DNA of 64,000 nucleotides, from positions 15,220,244 to 15,284,243 of the forward strand of contig NC_134891.1 of NCBI RefSeq assembly GCF_041734735.1, given 5' to 3'. This stretch comes from Babylonia areolata (Eukaryota; Mollusca; Gastropoda; Neogastropoda; Buccinidae). Shown here in pieces: positions 36,321-45,152 of the stretch (position 1 is its first letter; the number at the start of each line of letters is the position of its first letter). The notes under the pieces are model-generated. The model searched no databases, had not been told where the DNA came from, and saw nothing but the letters and a program-made list of their open reading frames with translations. The position numbers and the translations under genes were made by a program.

Positions 36321-39300
36321 GAGTACACATATACGCCTATACACAGACATTAGAGTTATTTGAAATAGTAAAGGAGCACTTGATTTTTTTGTTCTTCCCA
36401 GTACTGTCACTATGTAGCTGGTCTGGTTGGGATCGGTTTGTCCCGCCTGTTTTCCGCTTCCCAGCTTGAATCGGAGGAAGTGGGTTTGGACGAGCGTCTG
36501 GCCAACAGCATGGGGCTGTTTCTGCAGAAAACCAACATCATCAGGGACTACCTGGAGGATGTGCAGCAGGGCCGCGAATTCTGGCCTAAAGAAGTAATGG
36601 CCCAGACAGGGGGAGAGGGGTTGGGAGGGGAGGGGGTAGGGAAGAAGGGAAGACAGGGGCTGTGGAGGAAGAGAGAGTGGTGAGATGCATGTACATGATA
36701 ATGGTAATGGCGATAGGGATGGTGAGTGTAATCGGACCTCTGGTTTGGTGTGTGTGTGCATGTGTGTGCGCGCGTTTGCTTACGTTCGCAATTCCAGTTT
36801 CAGTTTCTTGAGTTCAGACAAATCCATTTACGCTACACATCATCTGCTAGGCAGATGCCTGACCAGCAGCATAACCCAAAGTGATTAATCGGGCCTGGAG
36901 TGCATGCATATATATATTGTGAACCTATCACAGTAGATTTCTGCTACAGAATTTTGCCAGAGGACAACACTGTCGTTGTCATGGATACTTTTTCAGTGCG
37001 CCAAGTGCGTGCTGCACACGGAACCACGATTTACCGTCTCATCGGAATGACTAGATGCTCAGTTTGATTTTCCAAAACTGGGAGAAAGGGTGAAAGCGGG
37101 ATTCAAACCCAGACGCTCACGGACTCTCTGTATTGGCAGATGAGTGTCTTAACCATTCTGCACTTTCTCCGTATGTGCTTTCTTAAGTCATTCATTTGGT
37201 CCTGCAGTTCCATAATTTGTCAGTTTGTTGAAGGTGAGGTACATTATCAACTGAAGTATGAAAGTACCAGGATGTTTACATTTTATTTGACTTGACTGTG
37301 GATTGAGTGAAATAGGCTGACTCCGTATTCACTGATCATTGTATTTGAAAGCTTCGTGTCGTGCCCTTCTTTGAGTTTCAATGAAGGAAACACACAGGGT
37401 TTTATTGCATGTCACTAAATCTTTAAATCTATTCACATTTTATGTTCCTAAGATCACAAAGGAATTTTCAAAAATAAAATAGAATAAATAGATCAATGAA
37501 TGATAATATAAAAAATGTAAAATATAAAAAAGTAAACAAATAAATAAATAAATAGATACATAAAACTGTAGAGATCAAGGACACATCTACCACATCTGTG
37601 TGGACTTAAAGTTGTTTGATAGGGCATGGCATGCTGCCATATGGTCGACCATGAGATTCTACGACATCAACCTGAACATAGCCATAGAGCACATTTGCAA
37701 CAAGGCACCCAGTGCAGAATGCTTCAATGAAAGCATGGGGGACTGGTTGAAGACAAGTCTTCTCTCACCTACTGACTTTTTAACACCTTCCTCGAGAGAA
37801 TCATGACTGATATATGGGAAGAATGTAAAGGAAAGTCAGCATCGGAGGTAGAACAAATCACCAACTTGCGCATTGCTGCCGATACCAATGGCCTAGCAAG
37901 GAAAGAAAAAGAGTTAACAAGATTGGTGGAATGCCTGCACAAGACCTCTGCGGCCTATGGCACGGAGACCAGTGCAGATAAGACCAAGCTGACGACCAAC
38001 AACACCAACAGCATCAGCACTCACATCAGAGTCAACGTCGAGAAACAGTCCACAGTACCCAAGAGCAGTAATAATAGATTGGGGATAAAAGCCTGAAATA
38101 TTTTCCAGGATTGCACCAATAACAGTACTGACAAAACCGAAGACCATTTGGAGTAAACAGGACATCACTCTGAGCTCAAAGATCAGATTGATGCGCCCTG
38201 TGGTCATCTCAACATTCCTGTATGCTTGTTAGTCATGTACTTTGACAACTGACATGGAGAAGAGGATACAAGCCACAGATGAGATGCTTCCGAAAGCATC
38301 TTTGACAGAGATCTCCTCAGCATCTCCGACCGAGATCACACCACCAAAGAAGTGAGAAGCGGGCAGGGTCCTATGAAGATCTGTCAACCGTGAAGAGATG
38401 CAAACTAAAGTGGAAAGGGCATGTATCATGATCATCATGGCTTGCCAAAGACAATCTTGCAAGGCAGGGTGAAAGAAAGGAAAAGGAGAGGCAGACAGAA
38501 ACAGACTTGGGATGACAATATCCCAGGATGGACAGGCCTGAGTTTGAGCGATGCACTGAGAGAGATGAGGAAAATAGATGGAGATAACTGGTTGCAAGCT
38601 CATAAGTAGTGTCTCTTTGGCATACAAGAAGTGTAGGTGTGTGCACGTGTGCGTGCATGTACATGTACATGTGTGTTGTTTGGTGTGTGTGTGTGTGTGT
38701 GTGTGTTGTCTCTTTACTCAGTAATTCACTAATACAAACATGACTTATCCTGATATATACGTATTACATGATCATACAAGCGCAAAAGCAGATTAGAAAT
38801 AACCAAAATATGACAGATGTGTGATAAACATGTGAAGATAGTGCCTGTTCTGCGCAAAAAATTATCATCATACATTGTTTGCAGGTGTGGAGCAAGTATG
38901 GTGATAAACTGAGTGATCTGGCTCCAGAAAAAAACCGACAGAAGGCAATGCAGTGTCTGAATGAACTGATCACTAACGCCTTAGAGCTCCTGCCTGACTG
39001 TGTCACCTACATGTCGAGACTTCGCAACCAGTCTGTCTTCCATTTCTGTGCTATTCCACAGGTATACTGGTCTGAATGTGGGAGAGAGGAAGAACTGAGG
39101 GAAGGAAGAGAGTGAGACAGGGAGAAATATAGTTTTAAGAGGTCAAAACCAGCACAAAGCAGTTATCTCATAAAACTGTATCAATGTCACAAGATGTTCT
39201 TCAGTACAGTGACTGAGGTGTTTTCTGTCAGCTATGATGAGTTTTGACACATTTGTATTGTCTCATGTACATATATTAAACTTTGTGTGTCAAAACAGAT

Positions 39301-42300
39301 ATGATGCACATGCTTGTGTGTGTGTCTTTGTGTCTCTATGGGGTCTCTGTATGTGCACACATGTATGTGTGTGCATGCATGTTTGTGTGAGAGAAAGAGT
39401 CAAGAGCATACTGCACACATACCTTAGTTCATCATCCATTGGAAATATTAGCATCTGGATTACTACAACTCAAATTCAGTTCAAAATACTTTATGAAATC
39501 ATTCAGAGCAATTGCACAATGATTAGAAACTGATGTCACGTCAGTCAGAGGGAGTAGAAAAAAGTAAAACAAAAACTAAACTGCCAACAAGAGTGTAACA
39601 GAGAAGAGAAATTTTATTTGGGATACTATTAAAATGCCTCTAATATCACTTTGGGCGATAATACAATGATTTGTATGTTTATGTCAATGTCAGTGGTTAT
39701 TTTCAAGACAGTATTGATGACAATTGAATCCATGTCTGTCCTCTTATCCAATGGTTAAGCAAGCGAAAATACTGCTAGTGCCACAAAAAAATAATAAATA
39801 AACACAACAAAAATAAGATCCATAATTTAGGGCTAGTCACATTTATTCAATGTCATCCTGCTCACTGAATCCACTAAAATCTTCGTCTTCAGTGTCCGAG
39901 TTGGAGAACCAGCACAGCTTCCTCCACCATCTTCTCATTGACTTTGCCTCGCTTTCACTTCATGAATGTGGAGGTCGCTGCTGGTTCGTCGCTTGCACTG
40001 TCGTCTGTTAGGTCGATCGCCTTCAATTTGAAGGCTGCATCATAGGCATAACGTCACATTTTCGGCATGATGAGGGTGTACGCTTGAGCAGAGTAGAACT
40101 GAATGCTGATCTGAAGGCTTTAATGTGTGCGGATTTGATTTATAAAACATGAACAGTTAGCACACAATCCTGAAGCTCATCCAAAAATTCATGGATAGAA
40201 ATCATGATTTTAGTGAGTTGAAGGGCAAGGAGTTTTATTGAGTTGAGGTACAAGGCCATCACACCATCGATCGCCTCAAATAAAAGCAGAGAGAGGGAGT
40301 GGCCGTAAGTCTAACATGAAAGGTAGAGCACGATGCTTTGCAAATCAAACAAATATCGGCATCATTTCCAAACCAACATTGCGCAAATTTCTTCAAAACG
40401 GAACAGAGTCTCTGTGGGCTTTTCCAAATACAATAGACTGAGCAACACACTAGACGCCACGTTCTTGGCATCAGAGATCTTTTTCCATCCCTCTTGCGGC
40501 CAATCAGTGGCAGCCTCTGTGCGTGTGTGTATGTGTGGGTCTTTGTTTTTGAGTGCGTTTGTGCATGCGTGAGAGTGTAAGTGTACACAAGTGTCAGGAG
40601 AGTTCTGTGCATGTGTGTGTGTGTGTGTGAGGGGGAGGTGGGGGTGCAGGGAGGTGAGGTAGAGGATGAGGTATGTGAGTGTATGCATGCCTACACTGTG
40701 GGAGCAACAGGATATTGGAACGTATATATTATATATATATATCTTTGTATATATGTGTGTGGGGTTGGGGGTGGGAGATATGGGCGTGTATGTGTGCTTG
40801 TACAAGTAAGCGTTCATCTGTGTGTGTGCGTGTGCGTGTTTGTGTGTGTGTGTGTGTGTGTGCCGTGGAAGCTGCGATACATAGACTAGAAATGAGTGTG
40901 TGGAGGAGGGGGTAGAGGAGGTGCAGGGTAATTTGCGGTGTGTGTGTGTTGGAGCTCATGTACGTTTATATGTATTTGACTGTGCTTTCATATCTGTGAA
41001 ACTGCGTTTTGGGGGCATATCTGTTATGCATGTGTGGGTGTATGTGTGAATGTGTGTCTTCATGTTTTATATTTATTTGCTTATTTATCATCATTGTTGT
41101 CTTATTTATTTAATTATTTATTTATTATTATTATTTTATCATTATTTTCATTACTACTACCTTTTTTTTAATTTTTTTTATAAAATATCATAATTATTAT
41201 TTATTTATTTATTTATGTAAGCTTATATATATATATATATATATAATTTTTTTTTTTCTCTCAAGGCCTGACTAAGCGCGTTGGGTTACGCTGCTGGTCA
41301 GGCATCTGCTTGGCAGATGTGGTGTAGCGTATATGGATTTGTCCGAACGCAGTGACGCCTCCTTGAGCTACTGAAACTGAAGGGCAGCTAAGAATAGACG
41401 AGAACGTGACACTCCCGGGATCGTTAAAATCTGCAAATAAACCCCATCATTGTATAAGCCGCAGAGGTTGAAGCTGGGGTAAAAAGTCGCGGCTTATAGA
41501 CCCAACTTTACAGTATTTATCCCTTCAGTGCCGAGGTTACAGTTGAGGGTGTCTTGTCCAAGTTACAGTCGGCACTGGGATGGTTTCCAAAGGCCAACTG
41601 GCCCCCAAAAGCTTGCCTTCTAGTTTGAGAGTCATAGTCCTTCACAAAAGACCAATCTGCAAATTACCTCCCATTGCAGTGGAGAAACCATTGATAATAC
41701 AGCTCTCACTTTGCTGTTGGCCCAACTGTAAGCTCATGTCTATCTGTGATATAAGCCAAGAGTTGAGCCGATCATGCTGTGAATATGTTGACACACATTT
41801 CTCTGCATTTCTTTTTCAGTGGCAACATCAAGTGACAGTAAACTGATGACTTCTTCCAATGTGTTAGGTAATGGCCATTGCGACCTTGGAGCGGTGCTAC
41901 AACAATCCTGCTGTCTTTACTGGAGTGGTGAAAATCCGCAAAGGAGAAGCAGTCAAAATGATGATGGGAGTCTCCAACATTGAAAAGGTCAAGGCCATCA
42001 TGCATCACTTCACAGAAGAGGTAGGTCTGACCTCAGAGAGAGAGGAAGGCAAATAGAGAGATAGGGATGAGAGGCCAGCAGGCGAGCAGACAGAAACACA
42101 GTTTCAGTTTCTTGTTGAGTCGTCACTGCGTTTGGACAAATCCATATACGCTACACCTCGTCTGCTAGGAAGATGTCTGACAGCAGCATAACCAAGCTTG
42201 CTGGTACATGCATATCTTGTTATATGTTCCCATTTGGGTGGATTTCTTCTGCAGGATTTTGCCAGAAGACAACACTTATGTTGCGATGGGTTCTTCTTCA

Positions 42301-43171
42301 GTGTACTAGTGTGATGCACATGGGACCTCAGTTCATTGTTTATCCGAATGACTAGATGCTCAGTTTGATTTTCCAGACAAACCTGGGAGAAGGGTGAAAC
42401 CGGGATTTGAACGCAGACCCTCATGGACACTGTACTGGCAGATAAGCGTCTTAACCTTTCTACTACCTTCCTCCATAGACAGACAACATTCAGGCAAGCA
42501 AACGACACAGAGTTAGAAATGGACAGATGCATTATTATAGGCAAGCCAGAAAGGTTAACAAAAATCAAAGCCATAATTCCAGGATTTACTTTGAAAAATC
42601 ACAGGGGTTTGGGAAAAGTGGAAGGTTTCTCTTGTAAAAAGGGCAGGAGGTGGGGCAGACAGCCATGTGAACAAACCTGCAATGATGATTTAGAATACTT
42701 TACACTAACATATACTTCAGCAATTAATTTCAGTGTTACTTATCCGTTTTAGATGTAAGTATATGTGTGAATTATGTATAACCTTTGTTCTTATTGTAGT
42801 TTAATATAACCTTTGTTCTTCTTGTAGTTTAATCAGGCTGGTCCACTCAACATACACAAAAAACCAACAGAATTATTTTTCTCCAAACTTGTGTGTGTGC
42901 GTGCATTTAAAAATGTTTTGGTTTTTTTGTATGTATGTTTTTATGGTGGGTTTTTTTTTTTCAGATCACAAGTCGCATTCCCAAAAATGATCTCAGCGCA
43001 GAATATACACATGAAATTTGCAAAAAAGCCTTGTCATGCACGCAGACAACTCAGGAATACACAACATCCAGCATCTACCCTCCCCTCTACGTCTCCTTTG
43101 CCATGATAGTGGGAGCCATTGCTTACAACTACTGGACACAAATTTCCACATTTTACTCAAATTTTCTTTAA
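22141..43171 (+). CDS. FDFT1: Squalene synthase (farnesyl-diphosphate farnesyltransferase), seven of about eight exons
   Basis: Joins two farnesyl diphosphates to presqualene diphosphate and reduces it to squalene with NADPH, the first committed step to sterols, at the ER membrane. The seven exons give 379 residues in one uninterrupted frame, against 417 in the human enzyme. Only the N-terminal ~38 residues are missing. Both metal-binding motifs are present: DTVEDD (residues 47-52 of the visible part) and DYLED (186-190). The [20 protein letters not shown] block, containing the catalytic tyrosine, begins at 138. The C-terminal anchor is [20 protein letters not shown] at 348-367. All splice sites are GT-AG and phases agree. 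Introns are about 2.7, 10.2, 1.0, 2.3, 2.8 and 0.9 kb and full of transposons, but no exon is hit. It looks functional. Confidence 0.96.
23525..24240 (+). repeat. Unclassified dispersed repeat, copy 1
   Basis: Resembles 50620-51360 over its whole length in the same order and orientation. Shared blocks include AATTCTGGACAGAA, TGTTTACTGCA, ATTTAAAC followed by GCGTTAT, a tRNA-like segment and a T-rich end with GTGATTCTT and GAAGGC. The copies look roughly 75-80% alike by eye, so the family is old. No protein frame is visible, and I do not recognise the family. Confidence 0.75.
24030..24105 (+). other. tRNA-like segment inside repeat copy 1
   Basis: CAGTGACTAAGACC (A-box-like) and GGGGTTCGAATCTGCG (B-box-like) are spaced as in a tRNA and followed by a poly-T stretch. 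The matching place in copy 2 (about 51117-51190) also has a GGTTCGATCCC B-box and poly-T. It may be a polymerase III promoter or an absorbed SINE head. No acceptor stem is evident, so it is not called a tRNA gene. Confidence 0.5.
24972..25155 (+). CDS. FDFT1: FDFT1 exon B (first DxxED motif)
   Basis: Begins with the base completing Arg, then [20 protein letters not shown], and ends at VLEDFPT before donor GTAAGT. It carries the first aspartate-rich Mg-binding motif (DTVEDD) that holds the diphosphate of farnesyl diphosphate. Acceptor is CTTCACAG. Confidence 0.96.
25184..25303 (+). mobile_element. SINE-B tail-only insertion
   Basis: 5'-truncated SINE-B, running from ACCCCCGAAAATGGAGTATGG through the hairpin ACTCGT...ACGAGT to a short purine tail. 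TGAAAAGT at 25176-25183 and 25304-25311 is the likely TSD. It sits 28 bp after the exon B donor. Confidence 0.82.
25317..25395. repeat. Compound (CT)n(CA)n microsatellite
   Basis: CT run followed directly by a CA run, downstream of the SINE-B tail. Confidence 0.95.
25530..25718. repeat. Two (GT)n runs and a (TA)n run
   Basis: GT at 25530-25579, then about 60 bp of unique sequence, then TA at about 25640-25675 passing into GT at 25676-25718. Confidence 0.93.
25774..25879 (+). mobile_element. SINE-B tail-only insertion with 10-bp TSD
   Basis: Diverged SINE-B tail (CCCCCAAAGCGGAGTATGGC onward) ending GGAAGAAGA, flanked by AGAGACAGGT at 25764-25773 and 25880-25889. It has lost the middle of the hairpin region. 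Confidence 0.82.
26608..30532 (+). mobile_element. C2H2-finger LINE, second copy, multiply broken
   Basis: Same family type as 9944-14112. The 5' end near 26631 has AGGTCAGG, CTACTGGTA and CCAGTACT in the same order as the first copy, and the 3' end is a CATCATCATC tail. AAGGTTTAAG at 26598-26607 and 30533-30542 is a probable TSD. Endonuclease: [15 protein letters not shown]-like [21 protein letters not shown] (Asn of GDFN changed to Ser), [65 protein letters not shown]-terminus: [20 protein letters not shown] followed by RTHTDR. The protein is spread over about six frames, with breaks near 27415, 28345, 28585, 29320, 29700 and 30190. Confidence 0.88.
30636..30691. repeat. (GT)n microsatellite
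   Basis: GT run just after the LINE, preceded by a CGCACGCACG stretch and CA-rich sequence at about 30545-30620. Confidence 0.95.
31150..31520 (-). mobile_element. CR1/Rex1-like LINE, ORF2 C-terminus
   Basis: Encodes, on the minus strand, [33 protein letters not shown] and, after a break, [15 protein letters not shown] then [20 protein letters not shown]. These match the last part of Rex1/CR1-type ORF2 proteins and would follow on from the RT blocks seen at 1-730, so it may be the same family. Its AT-rich 3' UTR may extend left to about 30715. Confidence 0.75.
31596..31717 (+). mobile_element. SINE-A tail fragment
   Basis: Last ~120 bp of SINE-A or of the I-LINE tail: GCATGCACTCAAGGGCTGAC, then GGGTTATGCTGCTGGTCAGG, then GCAGTGACGCCTCCTGA and GAAACTGAAACT. 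The GCATGCACT part is found in the SINE copies, which favours SINE-A. The short hairpin is worn in this copy. Confidence 0.8.
31739..32649. mobile_element. Foldback element 1, 0.9 kb
   Basis: The arms 31739-31908 and 32484-32649 are inverted copies of each other. They share, for example, AGAGTGAAACTGAGAGACTA at the outer end and GAATGCACAATTCAAGTTT at the inner end, with small indels. The spacer of about 575 bp has a poly-T run and no reading frame. TATG at 31735-31738 and 32650-32653 might be a 4-bp TSD. This suits a non-autonomous inverted-repeat DNA transposon. The superfamily is unknown. Confidence 0.8.
32734..35174. mobile_element. Foldback element 2, 2.4 kb with 285-bp arms
   Basis: Outer arms 32734-33022 and 34882-35174 are inverted repeats that differ at only a few positions apart from a TA-repeat expansion at 34945-34978 and a short indel. 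The termini read AGGCAATATTAACATTTTTA on both strands. TATTAA at 32728-32733 and 35175-35180 is a plausible 6-bp TSD. Within each arm, ATTAACATTTTTACCCGT recurs as a small hairpin of about 68 bp (32861-32931 and 34979-35046). Inside, a second inverted pair (about 33415-33480 and 34315-34380) and a mirrored array of TTCATTCCGT-like motifs occur. No transposase frame is present, so it is non-autonomous. Confidence 0.85.
34499..34844. repeat. Degenerate TTCATTCCGT array inside foldback element 2
   Basis: TTCATTCC followed by GT or AT recurs near 34500, 34548, 34596, 34627, 34669, 34704 and 34836, with GT-rich spacers of about 20-40 bp. The reverse form GGAATGAA lies in the left half at about 33427, 33592 (as AGAATGAA) and 33663. 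Confidence 0.75.
35310..35438 (+). CDS. FDFT1: FDFT1 exon C
   Basis: Encodes [20 protein letters not shown], then [20 protein letters not shown] and WDE, 43 codons, phase 0 at both ends. It corresponds to human ISLEFRNLAEKYQTVIADIC and what follows. Acceptor TTTTCTGCAG, donor GTAGGT. Confidence 0.96.
35439..36401 (+). other. FDFT1 intron C
   Basis: No gene or transposon recognised apart from CA-rich microsatellites at 36125-36319. The polypyrimidine tract and acceptor GTTCTTCCCAG are strong. Confidence 0.85.
36125..36319. repeat. Two (CA)n microsatellites
   Basis: CA/CG-rich run at 36125-36203 and pure CA at 36277-36319. Confidence 0.93.
36402..36593 (+). CDS. FDFT1: FDFT1 exon D (second aspartate-rich motif)
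   Basis: 64 codons, beginning [20 protein letters not shown] and ending [20 protein letters not shown]. It carries the catalytic tyrosine region and the second Mg-binding DYLED motif. Acceptor CTTCCCAG. The donor is GTAATG, weaker than the others. Confidence 0.97.
36796..37170 (-). mobile_element. SINE-A, full length
   Basis: The minus strand starts with a tRNA-like head, GGAGAAAGTGCAGAATGG, with A-box-like TGGTTAAGACAC and B-box-like GGGTTTGAATCCC. A middle domain of about 200 bp contains AATCAAACTGAGCATCTAGT. The shared tail has the intact stem CATCTGC (36841-36847) / GCAGATG (36851-36857) and GAAACTGAAACT at the end. The structure is tRNA head, core, LINE-derived tail. Confidence 0.9.
37575..38609 (+). 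mobile_element. RTE-like LINE RT fragment, decayed
   Basis: Encodes HICVDLK then [56 protein letters not shown] (a ruined FADDIDGLAG box), SAYGTETS-like [14 protein letters not shown], then in other frames [20 protein letters not shown] and WKGHVS-like and [20 protein letters not shown]. The order and blocks fit RTE-type RT and C-terminal sequences. Many stops and shifts. The endonuclease is absent. It is distinct from the RTE element at 14721. Confidence 0.75.
38885..39061 (+). CDS. FDFT1: FDFT1 exon E
   Basis: 59 codons, [20 protein letters not shown] to [16 protein letters not shown], phase 0 at both ends. It matches human VWSRYVKKLGDF...FNFCAIPQ. Acceptor TTTGCAG, donor GTATAC. Confidence 0.97.
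39844..40068 (-). pseudogene. Pogo/Tigger-like transposase remnant, internally deleted
   Basis: The minus strand starts MPKM, then [20 protein letters not shown], similar to the N-terminal helix-turn-helix of pogo/Tigger-type transposases ([10 protein letters not shown]). After a short stretch it ends in an acidic [18 protein letters not shown] and stop. Almost the entire DDE core is missing. One stop follows MPKM and the two parts lie in different frames. The sequence at 41440-41515, with GCGGCTTATA-type blocks and an end TTTACAGTA, may be its other terminus. Confidence 0.45.
40248..41377 (+). mobile_element. I-type LINE, 5'-truncated second copy
   Basis: Near-identical to 3917-5046: end of the RNase H ORF, 3' UTR with shorter GT and TA tracts, and the structured tail with CATCTGC (41303-41309) / GCAGATG (41313-41319). 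A small deletion in the coding part puts it out of frame. TGAAGGGCA at 40219-40227 and 41378-41386 could be the TSD, but about 20 bp of extra sequence then separates it from the LINE start, and part of the match overlaps the tail. Confidence 0.9.
41393..41515 (-). repeat. Possible DNA transposon terminus
   Basis: Reading leftwards from 41515: TACTGTAAAGTTGGGTCTAT, then AAGCCGCGAC, and a second TGCGGCTTATA. These inverted GCGGCTTAT blocks resemble termini of pogo-type elements. No partner end was found to the left, so the element is incomplete. Confidence 0.4.
41868..42020 (+). CDS. FDFT1: FDFT1 exon F
   Basis: 51 codons, [20 protein letters not shown] to IMHHFTEE, matching human VMAIATLAACYNNQQVFKGA and following. 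Phase 0 at both ends. Acceptor CAATGTGTTAG, donor GTAGGT. Confidence 0.97.
42100..42474 (-). mobile_element. SINE-A, full length
   Basis: Same architecture as 36796: tRNA-like head at the right (B-box-like GGGATTTGAACG on the plus strand reads as GATTTGAACGC), core, and tail at the left. AGACAGA at 42088-42094 and 42477-42483 is a possible short TSD. The short tail hairpin carries two mismatches here. Confidence 0.88.
42965..43171 (+). CDS. FDFT1: FDFT1 last exon with membrane anchor
   Basis: 68 codons plus TAA (43169-43171), from [20 protein letters not shown] to the hydrophobic [20 protein letters not shown] and a short tail. It replaces human IYHRIPDSDPSSSKTRQIIS and the C-terminal anchor. 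The segment between RIP and IYPPLY is poorly conserved, as is usual. Acceptor GTTTTTTTTTTTCAG. Confidence 0.96.
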   Translation: MTSRIPKNDLSAEYTHEICKKALSCTQTTQEYTTSSIYPPLYVSFAMIVGAIAYNYWTQISTFYSNFL

Positions 43172-43912
43172 TTGTGTAATGTCACTTTGCACAAAGTTCA
43201 CTGGTTCAAATGTTTGATCTCAATTACCATGTCATGGAAATGGAGGTGCTGCTAGCATGTATTACTATGAAAACAACAACAAACTATACTGTTCGAAACA
43301 GCCGTTTGATCTCAGTAACCATATCATGTGTTGTTAGCATGTAATAATCACAAAAAAACAACTATACTGACGTCATTTTGCACAACGCTTACTGTTTCAG
43401 CCATTTGATCTCAATAACCATATCATGAAAATGTCATGGGAATACAGGTGTTGTTGTATTAATCATTAAAAAAAACCCTGTACTGACTGCACTTTCCATT
43501 ATTGATATCATTCACAGATCCCTTTACATTGTTGACATTGTTATATTGACATCAGACACTTTTTGATTAGGAACTTGCCATTCCACCTTTTTAAGTGTTC
43601 ATTTTCAATAAGATGCATTGCTAGTCTGTATTGAATGGCATAAGCCAATGAGTAATATTAATTTGAAGATTATTTATTTTCTGTGTGGTTAATACACTGT
43701 TGGAAAACTCAGAGATTGTGAAATGTCCTAAGAGAACATAGAATGTGAATTTCATGTAGGCTAAAAACTCAGAGATTGTGAAATGTCCTAAGAGAACATA
43801 AAATGTGAATTTCATGTAGGCTAAATGTGTTCATTCCAATTCATAGAAACTCAGGTTGTGAAGTTTTCATTCCAGTGTGTACAGTGCATGTTCAACAGTG
43901 ACTGAAATAAAA
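43172..43912 (+). other. Probable FDFT1 3' UTR
   Basis: AT-rich sequence after the stop. A canonical AATAAA at 43906-43911 is a candidate polyadenylation signal; other AATAAA-like sites occur near 44200. It includes a 60-bp tandem duplication. Confidence 0.5.
43704..43823. repeat. Tandem duplication, 60-bp period
   Basis: Two copies starting AAAACTCAGAGATTGTGAAA, exactly 60 bp apart and almost identical, so recent. Confidence 0.95.
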
Positions 43913-44979
43913 ATACACGAGTTGTGAAGTTTCATTCCGTCTTTCGATTTGTTATGTTATTTTAAAAAAACACAAAAAAAATAGGGTGTACAAAGACCTA
44001 CAATCGATAGGCAAAATGTCTGTCTCATGTTTGAACGACCAAGATAAAGCACTAGCTGTGTTCGTCTGTTCGCTACCAACAATCTGATACAGTGACTACA
44101 GTGCTGACACAGTGACTGATCAAATGATCTCATTCCAGACGTCATGTCTTGCAAAGCAAAATTCCAGTCATCACCCATCTGTATAACACCCCCACATATA
44201 ATAAATAAAACCAATTATGTGTATCAATCACTGTCCAGTGGCAGCCTGTTTAATATGCATATGTTGTTTTCATAACCTTACGGCATATTTTATTTTCATC
44301 TAAAATTGTTCACCAGTTTACCTAAAAGTTCAGTGTTGTGGTTAAGTCATTTCTCTATTCGTCACATATATTCCTAGATTCTATATGTTTTTATGTAATC
44401 GCATCTTTAATTTGCCTATAATGTCACTACTACAGGTAGGTAGGTCCGATATGTAATGCTGTGAAACAGTGGCTGACAGATCGTATATTCACTTCGCCCT
44501 AGCAAGCACAATACTGCATACATCGAGCTGAAAAATATATCAGAAAGTAAAACCACCTTGTTTCATTCCTCTGAGTGTTTCTTTTTTGTGTGTGTAACTG
44601 CAAGGCAGTGTGAGCGAAACCATGCGCCCGGAGTGGAATAACCTTCGTTCTTCAAACGCAGCATGGTAAAACAACCATAACAAAAAGAAAAAAAAGAAAA
44701 AAAAAAGTTTGCCTTGTCTGCTTTTTGTCTGAGAGGGTTGGTGACAAAAATAGGTCGCGGACATTGCTGCTCTTAACCAGTCAACTTAATAGACCCATCA
44801 AATGAAAGATCACGTTCTCTATTTTTATGTAGGCTAAGTTTTGGTTTGATATCTTTTAATTCGATTCATAAAAAATAATGTGGCTCAAAATTTACCTTTT
44901 TTTTTTTTTTTTTTTGATGCTCTAGCTACTGCACTTCCAAACACAAAATAAATCTTTCCATTGAACGCACCACTGAAAA
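43913..44979. other. Gene-free interval
   Basis: AT-rich, with a poly-T run at 44898-44915. No gene or repeat family recognised. Confidence 0.55.
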
Positions 44980-45108
44980 GTTAATAATAATAATAATAAT
45001 GGATACTTATATAGCACACTATCCAGAAATCTGCTCTAGGTGCTTCACAAAAACACTTTGTTAACATAAAACATTACATCTATGTTACATACACATACCA
45101 AAATATGA

Positions 45109-45152
<44 letters not shown>

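Larger units (their letters stand above)
36594..38884 (+). other. FDFT1 intron D
   Basis: Holds a full SINE-A copy and a decayed RTE-like LINE (both listed). 37171-37570 is AT-rich with an AAATAAATAAATAG stretch and nothing recognisable. Confidence 0.85.
39062..41867 (+). other. FDFT1 intron E
   Basis: Contains the pogo-like remnant and the second I-LINE copy (listed). 39062-39840 and 41516-41867 show no recognisable element. Confidence 0.85.

Noticed and set aside
37575-38609. Alternative exon of squalene synthase or another host gene in the intron
   Set aside because: The translated blocks match RTE-type RT sequences with many stops.
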